From Devosia ginsengisoli (lineage in GTDB: Bacteria; Pseudomonadota; Alphaproteobacteria; Rhizobiales; Devosiaceae), in NCBI RefSeq assembly GCF_007859655.1, contig NZ_CP042304.1:682001-746000 (forward strand): a stretch of DNA of 64,000 nt, read 5' to 3'. The notes beneath the pieces were generated by a model. It ran no database searches. It saw only the letters and a program-made list of their open reading frames with translations, and was not told where the DNA came from. The first letter of the stretch is position 1. Every line of letters starts with the position of its first letter. Shown here one piece after another: positions 28,281-38,063 of this stretch. A program made the position numbers and the translations under genes.

Positions 28281-28895
28281 CTAGCGTCCCGGCCGGATCA
28301 TTTCAAATGTCTCGCCGGCCTCGACATAGTCACCGCGATAGCCACAACGGGCGATGGTCCGGGCGCGGGTGATGTCGAACAGGCCATCGACCAGGCAGGC
28401 CTGATTGATGTGAACCTGCACGACCTGCCCGATAACCAGATGGGTATCGACCGGCGCACCGGCCAGGTCGGTGAGCTGTTGCACCTGCACCAGGCGGCAT
28501 TCCATGGCCGCGGCCACGCCGGCGACCCGCGGCGGCGCCACCTTGTCCGAGGGCAGCTTGGCGAGTCCCGCCAGCTCGAATTCATCGATATGGGGCGGCA
28601 GGACCGCCGATGTCTGGTTGACGGCCTCGGCCAGATCCCGCGTCGCCAGGTTGAAGACGAATTCGCCGGTCTGTTCGATATTGCGCACGGTGTCCTTGCG
28701 ACCCTCGCTGCCGAAGATCAGGATCGGTGGCTGGTGGCTGAACATGTTGAAATAGCTATAGGGCGCCAGGTTTGCCGTGCCGGCGCTATCCAGCGAGGAA
28801 ATCCAGCCGATGGGGCGGGGCCCCACGATGGCCTTGATCGGATCATGCGGCAGCCCGTGACCCTGCGCCGGGTCGAAGGAATGATAGCTCGTCAT
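28281..28895 (-). CDS. Flavin reductase-like, FMN-binding protein (DIM6/NTAB family)
   Basis: Split-barrel flavin-binding protein of 204 residues. The family core is IVGPRPIGWISSLDSAGTAN (near 23-42), then LAPYSYFNMFSHQPPILIFG, KDTVRNIEQTGEFVFNLAT and HLVIGQVVQVHI. Members reduce FMN for a partner monooxygenase or act alone on unknown substrates; the nitrilotriacetate monooxygenase reductase gave the family its name. No monooxygenase lies in this window. The ATG at 28895 follows the lyase gene by 13 bases. The longer open frame is inside the lyase. Confidence 0.82.
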   Translation of the reverse strand: MTSYHSFDPAQGHGLPHDPIKAIVGPRPIGWISSLDSAGTANLAPYSYFNMFSHQPPILIFGSEGRKDTVRNIEQTGEFVFNLATRDLAEAVNQTSAVLPPHIDEFELAGLAKLPSDKVAPPRVAGVAAAMECRLVQVQQLTDLAGAPVDTHLVIGQVVQVHINQACLVDGLFDITRARTIARCGYRGDYVEAGETFEMIRPGR

Positions 28896-28908
28896 GCGGC
28901 GGCGCTTG

Positions 28909-30270
28909 TCATCGTGCGGGCCAGGCCTCCGATCGGGATCGCATCGCGGTGGCGGTTGCGGCAGCCAGCGAGGCAGCCTTGCGCGCAATCGCTATGCTGT
29001 CGCCCAGATAATGCGCCGGCACAAGAGCCGCTTCCATTTCGGCCCGGCTCATCGCGGCGCTGACCTGGCTGTCTTCCAGCAGGGTATCGGCAAGGCCGGC
29101 GGCGCCATCGTCGCTATGCAGCACGGCATGGTGCACCAGATCATGCGCGGTGGTGCGGCCGATCTTGCGGGCGAGGATCATCATCAGGTTTTCGCTGGCG
29201 ATGACATTGGCGTTGAGCTGCAGGTTCCGCGCCATGCTGTCAGTGCGGACATCGATATTGGCGAGCGTGTTTTCCAAGCGCTCGGCCAGCTCCCATGCCA
29301 GTGCCGAGGCGCTTTCTATCGTGCTCGACATCAACTGGTTGCTCGATGCGTCGCCCTCATGCGCCGGCATGCCGGCTTCGAGGGCCGGGGTAACCTTGGA
29401 GCGCAGATGGGCGGCCGCCGACACCAGATGCACGACATGCTTGGGATTGACCTTGTGCGGCATGGTGGAGCTGCCGACCACTTCCATGCCGAGCGTTTCG
29501 CCGATTTCGTCGATCTCGTCGGCCATGAGGCGGTAGAGCTCCGAGCCGATGCGGCCGACACTCATGCCGAACAGAGCCAGGCTCGCCACATATTCGGCCT
29601 GGCCATCGAGCGAGGCGCGATCGGGCACCAGCACCGGGGTCAGGTTGAGGCGGCGGGCAATGGCGGCGTTGAGGGCTTCGCCCTTGCCCTCGAAGGAGTG
29701 CATGGCGCCGATGGCGCCGCCAAAATGCAGCGCGAAGACGCGTTTTTCGGTCGAGAGGAACCGCTCGTTCTGGCGTGCCAGTTCCTCTATCCAGCCGGCC
29801 ACCTTGAAGCCGAAGGTGATGGGCAGGGCCTGCCGGTGGTTGGTGCGGCCTACCATGACGGTTTCGGCATGCTGGTCGGCCAGGGCGCCGAGCCGGTCGA
29901 TGGCGCGGGCCAGCGCATTGAGCATGGCGCGGTGGGAGCGGCGGACCAGCAGCAGTCTTCCTGTCGACATGATGTTCTGCGTCGTGCCGCCCCAATGCAC
30001 GAACCGGCCGGCCTCGCCGCAGATATCGGACAGCGCCCGCACCAGCGAAACGATGGGCGCCATGGTTTCGGCCACCGAGAGTTCGAGTTCGGCCGTGTCG
30101 AAATTGTCCAGCCGCGCCTTGCTCGCGATCTCGTCGGCGGCCCATTGCGGGATCATGCCGATTTCGGCCTGGGCCAGCGCCATGGCCGCTTCCACATCGA
30201 GCCAGGTCTGCCAGAGATTGGCGCGGGAGAAGACGGTCTGCGGGGTGATCATGGTTTCGCCGGCACTCAC
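28909..30270 (-). CDS. Fumarase/aspartase-superfamily lyase (PurB/PcaB-like)
   Basis: Lyase or cycloisomerase of 453 residues. The superfamily signature GSSTMPHKVNP is near residue 270, the conserved region 1 WGGTTQNIMST is near 93, and region 2 GRTNHRQALPITFG is near 140. It resembles 3-carboxy-cis,cis-muconate cycloisomerase and adenylosuccinate lyase. Context (importer, flavin reductase, LysR) argues against purine synthesis and for catabolism of an imported acid. The start is a GTG overlapping the ATPase stop; an ATG at 30252 (MITPQTVF) is also plausible. The substrate is not known. Confidence 0.8.
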   Translation of the reverse strand: MSAGETMITPQTVFSRANLWQTWLDVEAAMALAQAEIGMIPQWAADEIASKARLDNFDTAELELSVAETMAPIVSLVRALSDICGEAGRFVHWGGTTQNIMSTGRLLLVRRSHRAMLNALARAIDRLGALADQHAETVMVGRTNHRQALPITFGFKVAGWIEELARQNERFLSTEKRVFALHFGGAIGAMHSFEGKGEALNAAIARRLNLTPVLVPDRASLDGQAEYVASLALFGMSVGRIGSELYRLMADEIDEIGETLGMEVVGSSTMPHKVNPKHVVHLVSAAAHLRSKVTPALEAGMPAHEGDASSNQLMSSTIESASALAWELAERLENTLANIDVRTDSMARNLQLNANVIASENLMMILARKIGRTTAHDLVHHAVLHSDDGAAGLADTLLEDSQVSAAMSRAEMEAALVPAHYLGDSIAIARKAASLAAATATAMRSRSEAWPAR

Positions 30271-32099
30271 TTCCTGTCGCTCCCGGCAGTGGCCAGTTCA
30301 GGCACCGAGGAGAGGAGGAGCCGGGTGTAATCATGCTCCGGCGCGCGCAGGATTTTGCGCGCCTCGCCCATTTCGACGATCCTTCCCTGATGCATCACGG
30401 CGATCCGCGAAGCGACCTGATGCACGACGGCGATATTGTGGGTGATGAGCAGGTAGGTGAGGCCCAGGTCTTGCTGCAGGTCGGCCAGCAGGTTGAGAAT
30501 CTGCGCCTGCACCGACACGTCGAGCGCCGAAGTGGGCTCGTCGCAAACCAGCAGAGCCGGCTTCATGATGAGGGCGCGGGCAATGGCCACGCGCTGGCGC
30601 TGCCCACCCGACATCTGGCTGGGGTAATTGTGCAGCACACGCTCGGGCAGGCCGACGCGGTCCATGACATCAAGCACCGCCTGTTTGCGCGAAGCGGCGT
30701 CGCCGATGCGATGCACGTCGAGCGGCCGGGCGATGATCTGCGCGATGGTGTGGCGCGGATTGAGCGAGGAATAGGGGTCCTGGAAGATCGGCTGCATCAG
30801 CCGCGCGCGCTTGCGGCCATCCATGGCGTTGACCGCCTCGCCATCGAGCAGCACAGCACCGCCATCGGCGGGGCTGAGGCCGAGCAGGATTTTGGCCAGG
30901 GTGGTCTTGCCCGATCCGGATTCACCGACCAGCGCGAAGGTTTCGCCGCGGCGGATCTGCAGCGACACGTCATTGACGGCGTGCAGGGTCTTGGTCTGGC
31001 CGAACAGGGTCTTTTTCACGCGGTAGAATTTATGGATGCCCTGAGCCTCGATCAGCGCCGGCCCTGTCGTCACCATGGGCGGGGACATTTCCTCGGTTGG
31101 TTGCGCCGGGGGCAGGGTGGCGATCTCGGCGGGGGTGAGGATGCAGCTATAGCTGCGTGCGCCGTCGCCTTGCAGCGGAGGGCGCTGCGTGCGGCAGATG
31201 TCGCGGACATGGGCGCAGCGCGAGGAAAAGACGCAGAAATCGACCTCACCGAGCAGCGCCGGCACGATGCCGGGAATGGCGCCCAGCCGGCGGGGCGTGC
31301 CGTCCATCTTGGGCACGCAGGCCAGCAGGCCGCGCGTATAGGGGTGCATGGGATTGGTCAGCACCTCATGGCACGGCCCTTTTTCGACGATCTCGCCGCC
31401 ATACATCACCGCCACCTTGTCGACAGTCGAGGCGACCACGGCCAGGTCATGGGTGATGAGGATCATGGCCATGCCGAATTCGCGGCGGAGTTCGGCCAGC
31501 AGCTCCATGATCTGGGCCTGCACCGTGACGTCGAGCGCCGTGGTCGGCTCGTCGGCGATGATCAGTTCAGGTTCGTTCATCAGCGCCATGGCGATCATCA
31601 CGCGCTGGCGCTGGCCGCCGGACAGTTGGTGCGGATATTGTTCGAGCCGGCCGACGGGGTCGGGTATGCCCACACGCTCCAGCAGTTCGATGGCCCGGGC
31701 TCGTGCAGCCTTCGGCGAGAGGCCGGCGAACTGCACGGCGGCCTCGGTCAACTGCCGGCCGATAGAATAGACCGGATTGAGCGATGTCATCGGCTCCTGG
31801 AAGATCATGGAAATCTTCTGCCCGGCGATGGAATGGGCGAATTCCCGATCATTGGCGGTATCGATGGCCACGCCGTCCAGCGCGATGGCATTGGCCCGCA
31901 ACTGCGCGACGCGCGGCAGCAGCCGCATCAAGGCGAGGGCGGTCATGGACTTGCCCGAGCCCGATTCCCCGACAATGCCGATGGCCTCGCCGGCCTTGAG
32001 ATCGAAGCTGGTGCCCCGCACGGCCTTGAGGTCGCCGACCGCGGTGTGGAGGACGACTTCGAGGTCATCGACGCTGAGGATGGTGCGTTTGTCGAGCAT
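30267..32099 (-). CDS. Fused dual ATPase of a Dpp/Opp-type importer (DppD-DppF)
   Basis: Two ABC domains in 610 residues. Domain 1 has GESGSGKS (near 41), [20 protein letters not shown] and [11 protein letters not shown], and the cysteine-bearing oligopeptide insert [20 protein letters not shown] follows near 290. Domain 2 has GESGSGKT (near 392), MSGGQRQR and [20 protein letters not shown] lies before the ATG at 32099. It is the third fused ATPase type in the window and is coupled to the lyase gene by a four-base overlap, so transport and catabolism are co-expressed. Confidence 0.93.
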   Translation of the reverse strand: MLDKRTILSVDDLEVVLHTAVGDLKAVRGTSFDLKAGEAIGIVGESGSGKSMTALALMRLLPRVAQLRANAIALDGVAIDTANDREFAHSIAGQKISMIFQEPMTSLNPVYSIGRQLTEAAVQFAGLSPKAARARAIELLERVGIPDPVGRLEQYPHQLSGGQRQRVMIAMALMNEPELIIADEPTTALDVTVQAQIMELLAELRREFGMAMILITHDLAVVASTVDKVAVMYGGEIVEKGPCHEVLTNPMHPYTRGLLACVPKMDGTPRRLGAIPGIVPALLGEVDFCVFSSRCAHVRDICRTQRPPLQGDGARSYSCILTPAEIATLPPAQPTEEMSPPMVTTGPALIEAQGIHKFYRVKKTLFGQTKTLHAVNDVSLQIRRGETFALVGESGSGKTTLAKILLGLSPADGGAVLLDGEAVNAMDGRKRARLMQPIFQDPYSSLNPRHTIAQIIARPLDVHRIGDAASRKQAVLDVMDRVGLPERVLHNYPSQMSGGQRQRVAIARALIMKPALLVCDEPTSALDVSVQAQILNLLADLQQDLGLTYLLITHNIAVVHQVASRIAVMHQGRIVEMGEARKILRAPEHDYTRLLLSSVPELATAGSDRK

Positions 32100-32101
32100 G
32101 C

Positions 32102-33010
32102 TCAGTTCCTCCCCTGCGGCGAGGTGATGTCACGCAAGCCATCACCCAGCAGGTTGGCGCCGATCACCAGCAGGAACAGCGACACGCCGGGCAGAATGAC
32201 CAGCCAGGGCCGGTAGAACAGGGCCTGCTTGCCCTCGGCGATCATCAGGCCCCAGGACGGAGTGGGCGGCTGGATGCCGACGCCCAGGAAGGACAGCGAG
32301 GATTCGGCCAGGATCGAAATGCCCAGCTCGAAGGTGAAGATGACGATGATCTGGCTGGAGAGATTGGGCAGGATTTCGGTGCGCAGGATCTGCCAGCGCG
32401 TGGCGCCCATCGCCTTGGCGGCGGCCACGAAATCCTGCGACTTCAGCCGCTGCGTCGCCGAGCGCGTGACCACGAGGAAATAGGTCCAGTGCAGCACCCC
32501 GATTATGCCGATCACCACCCAGACCGACGGGCCGATGATGAACACCAGCGCCATGGCTAGCAGCAGGCCGGGCAAAGCGAGCTGGGCCGTCAGCAGGAAA
32601 CTGACCGAATGGTCGACCCAGCCGCCGAAATAGCCGGCGCAGACGCCCAGCGTGACGCCGATCATCATGCCGATCAGCGCGGCGCCGAAGCCGATGGTCA
32701 GCGATACCCGCGCGCCATAGATGAGCCGGCTGAGATAGTCGCGGCCCACCTGGTCGGTGCCCAGCAGATAATCCCAGTTGCCGCCTTCGGCCCAGACGGG
32801 CGGCAGCAGCCGGTGGGGCAGGGATTGCGCGAAGGGATCGTGCGGCGCCAGCCACGGGGCCAGCAGGGCAACGAGAATGAGCGCGCCGACGATGACCACG
32901 CCGGCAATGAAGCCCTTGTGTTCAAAGGCCCGGCGCAGCATCAGCGCGCGCGGCGTGGGGGTTTTCGCTTCCGAGGCGGCGGGCAGGTCGGCTTGTGAGG
33001 AGATGGTCAT
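32102..33010 (-). CDS. Dpp/Opp-type ABC transporter permease (DppC-like)
   Basis: Membrane subunit of 302 residues. After a polar N-terminus comes the helix IAGVVIVGALILVALLAPWL, then PHDPFAQ and GTDQVGRDYLSRLIYGARVS, with the EAA loop QDFVAAAKAMGATR. The segment SFLGVGIQPPTPSWGLMIAE is typical. The ATG at 33010 overlaps the upstream permease stop (ATGA); open frame further upstream belongs to that permease in another frame. Confidence 0.92.
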   Translation of the reverse strand: MTISSQADLPAASEAKTPTPRALMLRRAFEHKGFIAGVVIVGALILVALLAPWLAPHDPFAQSLPHRLLPPVWAEGGNWDYLLGTDQVGRDYLSRLIYGARVSLTIGFGAALIGMMIGVTLGVCAGYFGGWVDHSVSFLLTAQLALPGLLLAMALVFIIGPSVWVVIGIIGVLHWTYFLVVTRSATQRLKSQDFVAAAKAMGATRWQILRTEILPNLSSQIIVIFTFELGISILAESSLSFLGVGIQPPTPSWGLMIAEGKQALFYRPWLVILPGVSLFLLVIGANLLGDGLRDITSPQGRN

Positions 33011-33924
33011 GTGATGCGGATCCTCGGATCGAGCGCTGCATTGAGCAGGTCGGCCAGCAGATTCATGAGCACGAAGATGAGGGCGAAGATGAAGATCAGC
33101 ATCTGCACCGTCGGGATGTCGGAGCCCAGGATCGACTGCAGCGCCAGCCGGCCCAGGCCATTGATGGCGAAGACGCTTTCGGTGATCACCGAGCCGCCGA
33201 ATTTCTGGCCGAGCTGCACGGCCAATACGCTCACCACAGGCAGCAGCGCATTGCGCATGGCGTGGCGCCGGAGCAGGGCAAAGCCGCGATAGCCCTTGGA
33301 GCGGGCGGTGCGGATATAGTCGGATTCCATGACCTCGATCAGCCCGGTGCGGGTCAGCCGCATCACGGCAGGGACCGAACTGGCCCCCAGCACGAAGGCC
33401 GGCATGACGAAATGCTGCCAGGAGCTGTCGCCCGAAATCGGCAGGATGGGGATCATGACCCCGAGCAGGATGATCAGCATCAGGCCCAGCCAGAAACTGG
33501 GAATGGCCTGGGCCGAAACGGCGAAGGTGAGGGCCAGGCGGTCGGCCCAGGAATTGGGCCGCAGCGCGGCAATGGCCCCCAGCGGAATGGCGATGACGAT
33601 GGTGACCATGAGCGCCGACAGGGCCAGGGCTATGGTCACCGGCGCCCGCTCGAGCACCAGCGAGGCCACATCCTTGTTCCAGTAATAGCTCTCGCCGAAA
33701 TCGCCGCGGGCGACACCGCCCAGCCATTCGAAATAGCGGACGAAGACCGGCCGGTCGAAGCCATAGGTCTGCCGGATCTGCTCGACGATCTCGGGGGTGG
33801 CATCCTCACCGGCCAGGGCCGAGGCCGGGTCCGTCGCATAGTTGAGCAACATGAACGTGGCGAAGGAGACGACAAGCGCCACGGCAAGCGCCAGCGCTGC
33901 CCGCTGCAGGATGTATTTGAGCAT
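33007..33924 (-). CDS. Dpp/Opp-type ABC transporter permease (DppB-like)
   Basis: Membrane subunit of 305 residues starting MLKYILQRAALALAVALVVS, followed by a variable periplasmic loop and the EAA loop SDYIRTARSKGYRGF. It ends LDPRIRIT. The start at 33924 has AAGGATTG upstream; nine more codons upstream are open but run into the hairpin. It is the first permease gene after the binding protein. Confidence 0.92.
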   Translation of the reverse strand: MLKYILQRAALALAVALVVSFATFMLLNYATDPASALAGEDATPEIVEQIRQTYGFDRPVFVRYFEWLGGVARGDFGESYYWNKDVASLVLERAPVTIALALSALMVTIVIAIPLGAIAALRPNSWADRLALTFAVSAQAIPSFWLGLMLIILLGVMIPILPISGDSSWQHFVMPAFVLGASSVPAVMRLTRTGLIEVMESDYIRTARSKGYRGFALLRRHAMRNALLPVVSVLAVQLGQKFGGSVITESVFAINGLGRLALQSILGSDIPTVQMLIFIFALIFVLMNLLADLLNAALDPRIRIT

Positions 33925-33940
33925 AGCATCAATCCTTGTT

Positions 33941-33963
33941 CGAGCCGGCACCAGGCCGGCTCG
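33941..33963 (-). other. hairpin between binding protein and permease
   Basis: CGAGCCGGC-ACCAG-GCCGGCTCG is a perfect 9-bp stem lying between the binding-protein stop (33979) and the permease start (33924). No T run follows on the transcribed strand, so it is more likely an mRNA-stabilising or processing stem than a terminator. Confidence 0.7.
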
Positions 33964-33978
33964 ATGTTTGGAACTCGC

Positions 33979-35511
33979 CTATTTCCAGCTTGCCGAATAG
34001 AGGCGGGGCAGACCATCCGCATTGAGCGGGAAGTTCAGTTCCGAATTGACCAGATAGTTGACCGAATAGGTCACCAGCGGAACCCAATAGGCTTCATCGG
34101 CGATGATGGTCAGGGCCTCGGTATAGAGGCGGCGGCGCTCGTCCTGGTCGCTGGTGGCTTCGGCGGCAAGCACCAGCTCGGTGAGCTTTTCGTCGCCCGA
34201 CAGGTTGCGGTCGGTCGTGGCGTTGAAGTGGATATTGGCGATCAGCGCCGTATCGGCCGTGCCCCCCGAGCCCCAGGTGCCGATATAGGCCGGGATTTCC
34301 TGGTTGGCACGGGCCTGATCGAGCGAGGCCAGCTGCACATAGCGCAGGTTGACGTCGATGCCGATCTTTTCGAGATCGGCGGCCACCGCCTCGGCCATGG
34401 GCCGTTCGCGATAGGCCCACAGATCGAGCGGGAAGCCATCGGGATAGCCGGCCTCGGCCAGCATTTGGCGACCGAGTTCGGGATCGTACGGATAATCCTG
34501 GATGCTGGTGTCGCAGCCGAACTGTGCCGGATGGCACGGCGTATGGATGGGCTCGGCCGTTCCGCCGACCAGATACTGGGCGATGTCGGCCTTGTTGACC
34601 GCATGGTTCATCGCCTGGCGCACCTGGCGGTTGGTCAGCGGGCCATCCGGATCGGTATAGCCGGCGGCATCGAGCACGATGAAGGATACGCGCAGGTCGG
34701 GGCCGGAGAGGTGCTCGACCATGGGCAGGCCCTGGACGCTCTGGGCCACGTCCAGCGGCACATTGTACATCCAGTCGATGCCGCCGCTCATCAGCTCGGC
34801 CTGCTGGGTTCCGATATCGGGAATGGTGCGGATGACGATGTTTTCTATCGGCACGTCGCCCTTGGGGCTGTTGGAGTAGTAGCCGTCATAACGCTCCAGC
34901 ACGAGTTCCTGGCCCGGCTTGAAGCTGGCCACGCGATAGGGGCCGAGGCCGACCGGCTCCAAAGCGGCGGCGTTGCGCACGACCTTGCCGTCCACGTGAT
35001 AGGTGTTTTCCGGCCGGATGCTGACGCGCGTGGCAAGGTCGCGGATGGCCAGCGGGTAATCGTTGAGCAGGTGGAAGCGGACGGTGTAATCGTCCACCAC
35101 TTCCGCCGATTTGAGCCATGTGGCATGGCCCGGCCCGGGATGGCTCTCGCTTTCCGGATCGATGATCCAGTTATAGGTATAGGCCACGTCGCGGGCGGTC
35201 AGCTTCTGGCCATTGTGGAAGGTGACGTCGTCGCGCAGCTTCACCTCGATGGTGAGCGGATCGATATATTCGTATCCGGTCGCGACGGCCGGTTCGAAGG
35301 CGTTGGTCTCGGGATTGATCTCGAAGAGGTTCTCGTCGATCAGGTCCGCGATGATGATGTATTCGCGCTTGGTCGTGTAGTTGTAGTCGAGTTCGAGGAT
35401 TTCCTCCACGAAGGCGACGCGCAGCGTATCATCCGACTTGCCGGCAAGCGCCGGGTTGACGACAGCCGTGCCCAGCAGGGCCGCAAGCGTGATGGCTTTC
35501 AAGAAATGCAT
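33979..35511 (-). CDS. Dpp/Opp-type ABC transporter substrate-binding protein
   Basis: SBP_bac_5 protein of 510 residues with a signal peptide ending NPALA (about residue 23). Features are LRVAFVEEILELDYNYTTKR at the mature start and VKLRDDVTFHNGQKLTARDV, with the two-lobed family length. AGGGAGGAACC precedes the ATG at 35511; a far longer in-frame extension upstream has no support. It heads an operon with two permeases, a fused ATPase, a lyase, a flavin-reductase-like protein and a LysR gene. The ligand is probably the acid degraded by the lyase. Confidence 0.9.
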   Translation of the reverse strand: MHFLKAITLAALLGTAVVNPALAGKSDDTLRVAFVEEILELDYNYTTKREYIIIADLIDENLFEINPETNAFEPAVATGYEYIDPLTIEVKLRDDVTFHNGQKLTARDVAYTYNWIIDPESESHPGPGHATWLKSAEVVDDYTVRFHLLNDYPLAIRDLATRVSIRPENTYHVDGKVVRNAAALEPVGLGPYRVASFKPGQELVLERYDGYYSNSPKGDVPIENIVIRTIPDIGTQQAELMSGGIDWMYNVPLDVAQSVQGLPMVEHLSGPDLRVSFIVLDAAGYTDPDGPLTNRQVRQAMNHAVNKADIAQYLVGGTAEPIHTPCHPAQFGCDTSIQDYPYDPELGRQMLAEAGYPDGFPLDLWAYRERPMAEAVAADLEKIGIDVNLRYVQLASLDQARANQEIPAYIGTWGSGGTADTALIANIHFNATTDRNLSGDEKLTELVLAAEATSDQDERRRLYTEALTIIADEAYWVPLVTYSVNYLVNSELNFPLNADGLPRLYSASWK

Positions 35512-35738
35512 TGGTTCCTCCCTAACACTTCGGCGTAGCCTTCCCAAATTTCCGTCTGTTCCAAAAGTCGAAACATTGGAGCTATAGATGCGAAATTTCG
35601 CAGAGTCGCAGCTGTCGCGAACGGGAAGGGAGACGCGGCGCCATAGCCCGTCTCGGGACGAGCGGGGCAGGGCAATGATGTTGGGACTCTGCCGGCCTGG
35701 CAACCGCCTGGCCCACATTTAATGGGGCCGGATGCGCC

Positions 35739-36371
35739 TCAGCGGCGGGCTTTGCCGGTCGCCGGAACCCGGCTGGCAGACGGGCGGTCGGGGTAGGGCG
35801 ATGACGCGGCTTTTTCTGCGAGAGCTCGGCGGCGCCATTCGTTGAGCAGCCGGACCAGTTCCTGCCGGCTGAGCCTGGGATTGCCATAGAGGTCTGGCAG
35901 GACCTGGGGAGCCTGCGGCTTGCCCTGTTTGTCGACGGCGCCCGGATTTTCATACAGCACCTGTTCGACCCGGCCGCCATATCGGAAGGGCAGGAGAGAC
36001 CGCTTCATCAGGGCGAACTCGCTCACCTCCTGCCAGGACAGGCGGATGCGGTGGAAGACATGGCCGATTTCGAAGCCCTCGGCATGGAGCTTCAGGCTCG
36101 CCGCATCCGGGAATACCAGCATCAGGATGGCCCGCATGGCCAGCATGCCCCAGAACAGCAGCGAGATGATCACCAGCATCATGTCTTTCCCGCCCGACAT
36201 GTAGCCGCGGACCCGCGCATAGTCAGAGGATAGCAGCCAGATCATCAGGGCCAGGGCACCGAGATAGACGGCCAGCATGATCAGGATCCGCCGGCGGTTG
36301 AAATGGAGCAGCACCGGCCCGGGAAACCGGGCGAGGATGGCTTCGGCCTCACGCTTCGACGATGTGGACAC
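35739..36371 (-). CDS. Membrane protein of unknown function with two helices
   Basis: I do not recognise the family. About 210 residues. Two hydrophobic helices lie at about 28-48 (ILIMLAVYLGALALMIWLLS) and 66-87, followed by a soluble C-terminal part with a possible PH-like strand pattern (LKLHAEGFEIGHVFHRIRLS, WQEVSEFALMKR) and a basic Arg/Ala-rich tail. The start is taken as the GTG at 36371, because AAGGGGG lies seven bases upstream; a GTG six codons earlier is possible. It is alone on its strand, with the AraC gene upstream. Confidence 0.6.
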   Translation of the reverse strand: MSTSSKREAEAILARFPGPVLLHFNRRRILIMLAVYLGALALMIWLLSSDYARVRGYMSGGKDMMLVIISLLFWGMLAMRAILMLVFPDAASLKLHAEGFEIGHVFHRIRLSWQEVSEFALMKRSLLPFRYGGRVEQVLYENPGAVDKQGKPQAPQVLPDLYGNPRLSRQELVRLLNEWRRRALAEKAASSPYPDRPSASRVPATGKARR

Positions 36372-36470
36372 GCCGGTCCCCCTTTTCACGCGCAGCGAAG
36401 GCCAGCCGCTGGTATGCGGCCAGCCGGGTGCCGTGTGACAGCGTCAGGATAGGGCAGGCGTGGATGTTGC

Positions 36471-36519
36471 GCTTGGACTGGGGCGAAGCCCGGTCTGTCT
36501 TCCGGCGAAATGGTGCCGT
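36471..36519 (+). repeat. dispersed ~48-nt repeat, copy A
   Basis: It begins GCTTGGACTGGGGCGAAGCC, followed by CGGTCTGTC and GGCGAAATGGTGCCG. It aligns over about 48 bases with copies at 38419 and 40540 (reverse). It lies between the AraC gene end and the membrane-protein gene. Confidence 0.65.
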
Positions 36520-37502
36520 CAGTGGCGCGCGGCGTGAATTGTCCTGGCCCGCACATCCGAGGGGGTTTCGCCGAAGGTGCGCCGGAACACGCGGTTGAAG
36601 TAGGACAGGTCGCCGAAGCCGGCATCGAGCGCGATCGTGCTGATCGAGCGGCCAAGGGCGGCGGGGTCGCACAGGGTGCGCATGGTCCAGGCCAGCCGTT
36701 CGCGCAGTACGAATTCCGAGAAGGTCGTGCCCTCGCTTTCAAAGAGCATCTGCACATAGCGGGTGGTCACACCCTGCTGGGTGGCGACCTGCTGCACCGA
36801 CAGGCGGTGATCGCCGAGATTGGCCAGGACGTGCTGGCGGATCGTATTGAGGCGGGCGGCCTGGACGCCACGGCCGCGCACGATCTCGGCAACGTCGCGG
36901 CCGGGGCCCATGGCCACCGCGACCAGATCGTAGATGTGGCTGACAATGGCATGTTCGGCCTGCGCCGACAGCGGTTCGTCGGTGTACCGCAGCAGGTCGA
37001 GATAGCCGCGCAGCAATTGCAGCACGCCACGATCTGCCGGCAGCATGCGCATCTGGAAGTCGCCGGCATTGGAGACGAGATGGGCGAGCCGGGCGTAATC
37101 GAGCCGCAGCGTGACATGGCGGCAGGCCGATGCGCATTCGGCGGCCAGCGCCTGCTCGGTCGAGACGATCAGGGCCGAACCGGGCGTGATGTCGTCTTCG
37201 CCGGCCCGATGCCTGACATGCAGGTCATTGTCGAACAGGCTCATCATGAATGTGTCGCTGCCGCCGTAGCGCGTCGGGTCGATCTCCATCCGATGCGGCG
37301 AATTATGGCCCCACATCACATTGAGGCCGGGCATGGCCCGCAATTCGGCATCAACCACCGGGGCCTCGGTGAGGGGGATGAGCTCCATGTTGCAGATGCC
37401 GCGCCCGAACACCTCGCGCAAAACCGTGTTGCGCTCGATCTCCGGCAGGTTGGCGCTGGAAAACCGCATCAGGGGCGATGGCCCCGACCGCTCGATATCC
37501 AT
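36519..37502 (-). CDS. AraC-family transcriptional regulator
   Basis: Regulator of 327 residues. The C-terminal AraC domain (about 225-325) shows two HTH units: LSVQQVATQQGVTTRYVQML and STIALDAGFGDLSYFNRVFR, then FGETPSDVRAR. The N-terminal half resembles the AraC-binding-like domain of the FeaR/NahR-like group (AEDDITPGSA region). The ATG at 37502 follows GGGAGTTATC. No clear target is adjacent; it could act on the small secreted genes upstream or on itself. Confidence 0.88.
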   Translation of the reverse strand: MDIERSGPSPLMRFSSANLPEIERNTVLREVFGRGICNMELIPLTEAPVVDAELRAMPGLNVMWGHNSPHRMEIDPTRYGGSDTFMMSLFDNDLHVRHRAGEDDITPGSALIVSTEQALAAECASACRHVTLRLDYARLAHLVSNAGDFQMRMLPADRGVLQLLRGYLDLLRYTDEPLSAQAEHAIVSHIYDLVAVAMGPGRDVAEIVRGRGVQAARLNTIRQHVLANLGDHRLSVQQVATQQGVTTRYVQMLFESEGTTFSEFVLRERLAWTMRTLCDPAALGRSISTIALDAGFGDLSYFNRVFRRTFGETPSDVRARTIHAARH

Positions 37503-37627
37503 GATAACTCCCACGCTATTCGAATGTGATCCGGATCGCCGCAGTCGTTGGTCGGGGCGGAGGATAGCATCGGTGGCGGCGCTGGTCACGCGTCCCGATA
37601 GAGGGGCGGGTAGGGGATGAAGGAGTG

Positions 37628-38059
37628 TCAGTCGGGCGCTTGGCACAGGCCGCTGCTATAGCCGGTGGACAGCACGCCGTCATACCAGCCTTGATCGGAC
37701 CGGACGGCGGGGTAGCCGCCATTCTCCCAGGTTCTGGATATGGTGACGGCGCCCGCGCTGAGGCCGGCAAATTCGTAGCTGAAACGAAGGACTGGCTCCA
37801 GAATTTCGAGCCGGGCCGGCACGGTCTGGTCGGTAGATGTCATGGTCGCGGCGCCGGTGGCGGTATCCGTGACGGCGAAGCTGATGGGCACTGGGGTCTG
37901 CACGAAGGTCTCGGGCGCAATGATTTCGCCCGAGACCAACTGTCCCCCGACATAAGGCTTGAACAGGCAATCGAGGCGCGCCGGCACAGTGTCGTCGGCC
38001 GCCGTGGCGATGGGCAGGAGCATCACCGCACCCCACAGGGCCGCGCGCATCATTGCCAT
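37628..38059 (-). CDS. Small secreted protein of unknown function
   Basis: 143 residues, with a signal peptide cleaved near TAA at about residue 21. The mature part begins DDTVPARLDCLFKPYVGGQL and has two cysteines (in LDCLF and GLCQAPD), a likely disulphide. No family recognised. It lies four bases after the other small secreted gene, so the two form an operon and probably act together in the periplasm. Confidence 0.6.
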   Translation of the reverse strand: MAMMRAALWGAVMLLPIATAADDTVPARLDCLFKPYVGGQLVSGEIIAPETFVQTPVPISFAVTDTATGAATMTSTDQTVPARLEILEPVLRFSYEFAGLSAGAVTISRTWENGGYPAVRSDQGWYDGVLSTGYSSGLCQAPD

Positions 38060-38063
38060 CCGA

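Noticed and set aside
28909-30270. Assigning the lyase as pcaB or purB
   Set aside because: The superfamily signature alone does not decide the reaction, and no protocatechuate 3,4-cleavage or purine genes are adjacent.
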